A stretch of 64,000 nt of DNA from Colwellia sp965261045 (GTDB taxonomy: Bacteria; Pseudomonadota; Gammaproteobacteria; Enterobacterales; Alteromonadaceae). Made by a program: the position numbers and the translations under genes. Every line of letters starts with the position of its first letter. Within the stretch, counting starts at the first letter, position 1. The stretch is from the NCBI GenBank assembly GCA_965261045.1, contig CBDHCJ010000001.1, positions 186,001 to 250,000 of the forward strand. The letters are read 5' to 3'. The notes beneath the pieces were generated by a model. That model searched no databases and had not been told where the DNA came from. It saw only the letters and a list, made by a program, of their open reading frames with translations. Of the stretch, positions 63,742 to 64,000 are shown piece by piece.

Positions 63742-64000
63742 ATGAAATTAGTCAAAGAATATACAGTAAGGGCATTACCGCTCAGTTTATTATTCGCTGG
63801 TACAATGGCTATCAGTTGTAATGCGACAGCCGAAATGCAATGGAGTGATTTTAGCCTAAGCTACTTATCTGGTAGTCAATATGAAGTTGGCGATAAAAGT
63901 CGACAATTTCTAACAACAGAGCATGCTAGTGGTCATACTTGGGGAGATAATTTCTTTTTCTACGACCGCTCAAAATCTAAAGACGGCACGATAGAAGGCT
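63742..64000 (+). CDS. Tsx-type nucleoside-specific outer-membrane channel (3' end outside window)
   Basis: The ATG at 63742 follows AAGGAAAT. The 86 residues visible comprise a signal peptide (to about NATA), then MQWSDFSLSYLSGSQYEVG and HTWGDNFFFYDRSKS, the N-terminal pattern of Tsx/OmpK channels. It would admit nucleosides or bases to the periplasm for this catabolic cluster. The gene runs past the window end. Confidence 0.82.
   Translation, partial: MKLVKEYTVRALPLSLLFAGTMAISCNATAEMQWSDFSLSYLSGSQYEVGDKSRQFLTTEHASGHTWGDNFFFYDRSKSKDGTIEG

Overview
The window looks like chromosomal DNA of a marine gammaproteobacterium of the order Alteromonadales, probably Colwelliaceae (Colwellia or Thalassotalea type). 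This is inferred from the low GC, the rpmE / priA-ftsN-hslVU neighbourhood, the rplM-rpsI-petABC-sspAB run, ovoA, and the gene content overall. No 16S gene is present, so genus is not proven.

Region 1 (1 to about 19,980) is accessory DNA. It starts inside a type I-F cas1 and runs into the debris of a second, divergent I-F operon: a miniature cas2/3 remnant, an ORF6N cargo gene, a csy1 start joined to a csy3 end, and a csy4 start joined to a cas1 end. A full-length cas2/3-csy1-csy2-csy3-csy4 operon and a 31-repeat CRISPR array follow. The array carries two repeat alleles and one duplicated spacer. Its last repeat cuts into a dotD-like gene of a type IVB conjugation system. Beyond it lie a broken RhuM-Fic gene, an IS3-family element nested in an IS66 scrap, a predicted defence module (5-methylcytosine methyltransferase facing a DUF262 gene plus a HEPN nuclease gene), and a PIN toxin / HTH antitoxin pair whose toxin end is cut by an ISAs1-type transposase remnant.

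Region 2 (about 19,985 to 28,390) is branched-chain amino acid biosynthesis: ilvA, an ilvD stump, ilvM and ilvG on the minus strand behind a leader peptide and attenuator, then comM, ilvY and ilvC. Most of ilvD is missing, and no ilvE is present.

Region 3 (28,400 to 42,900) holds a carboxylesterase, a divergent hydroxyproline pair (4-hydroxyproline epimerase and a D-amino-acid/hydroxyproline oxidase), alkB, a GGDEF remnant, an unrecognised protein beside ovoA (ovothiol synthesis), glnK-amtB with likely NtrC and sigma-54 sites, a TPR hybrid histidine kinase, a Dyp peroxidase and a DUF971 protein.

Region 4 (42,900 to 53,600) is conserved backbone: hslU, hslV, ftsN and priA on the minus strand; rpmE, rplM-rpsI, petABC (cytochrome bc1) and sspA-sspB on the plus strand.

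Region 5 (53,585 to 64,000) begins with decayed IS66 copies and continues with a pyrimidine or beta-alanine catabolic cluster: a RutR-like regulator, methylmalonate/malonate-semialdehyde dehydrogenase, an omega-aminotransferase, a LysR regulator, an NCS1 nucleobase transporter, dihydropyrimidinase, and the start of a Tsx-type outer-membrane nucleoside channel.
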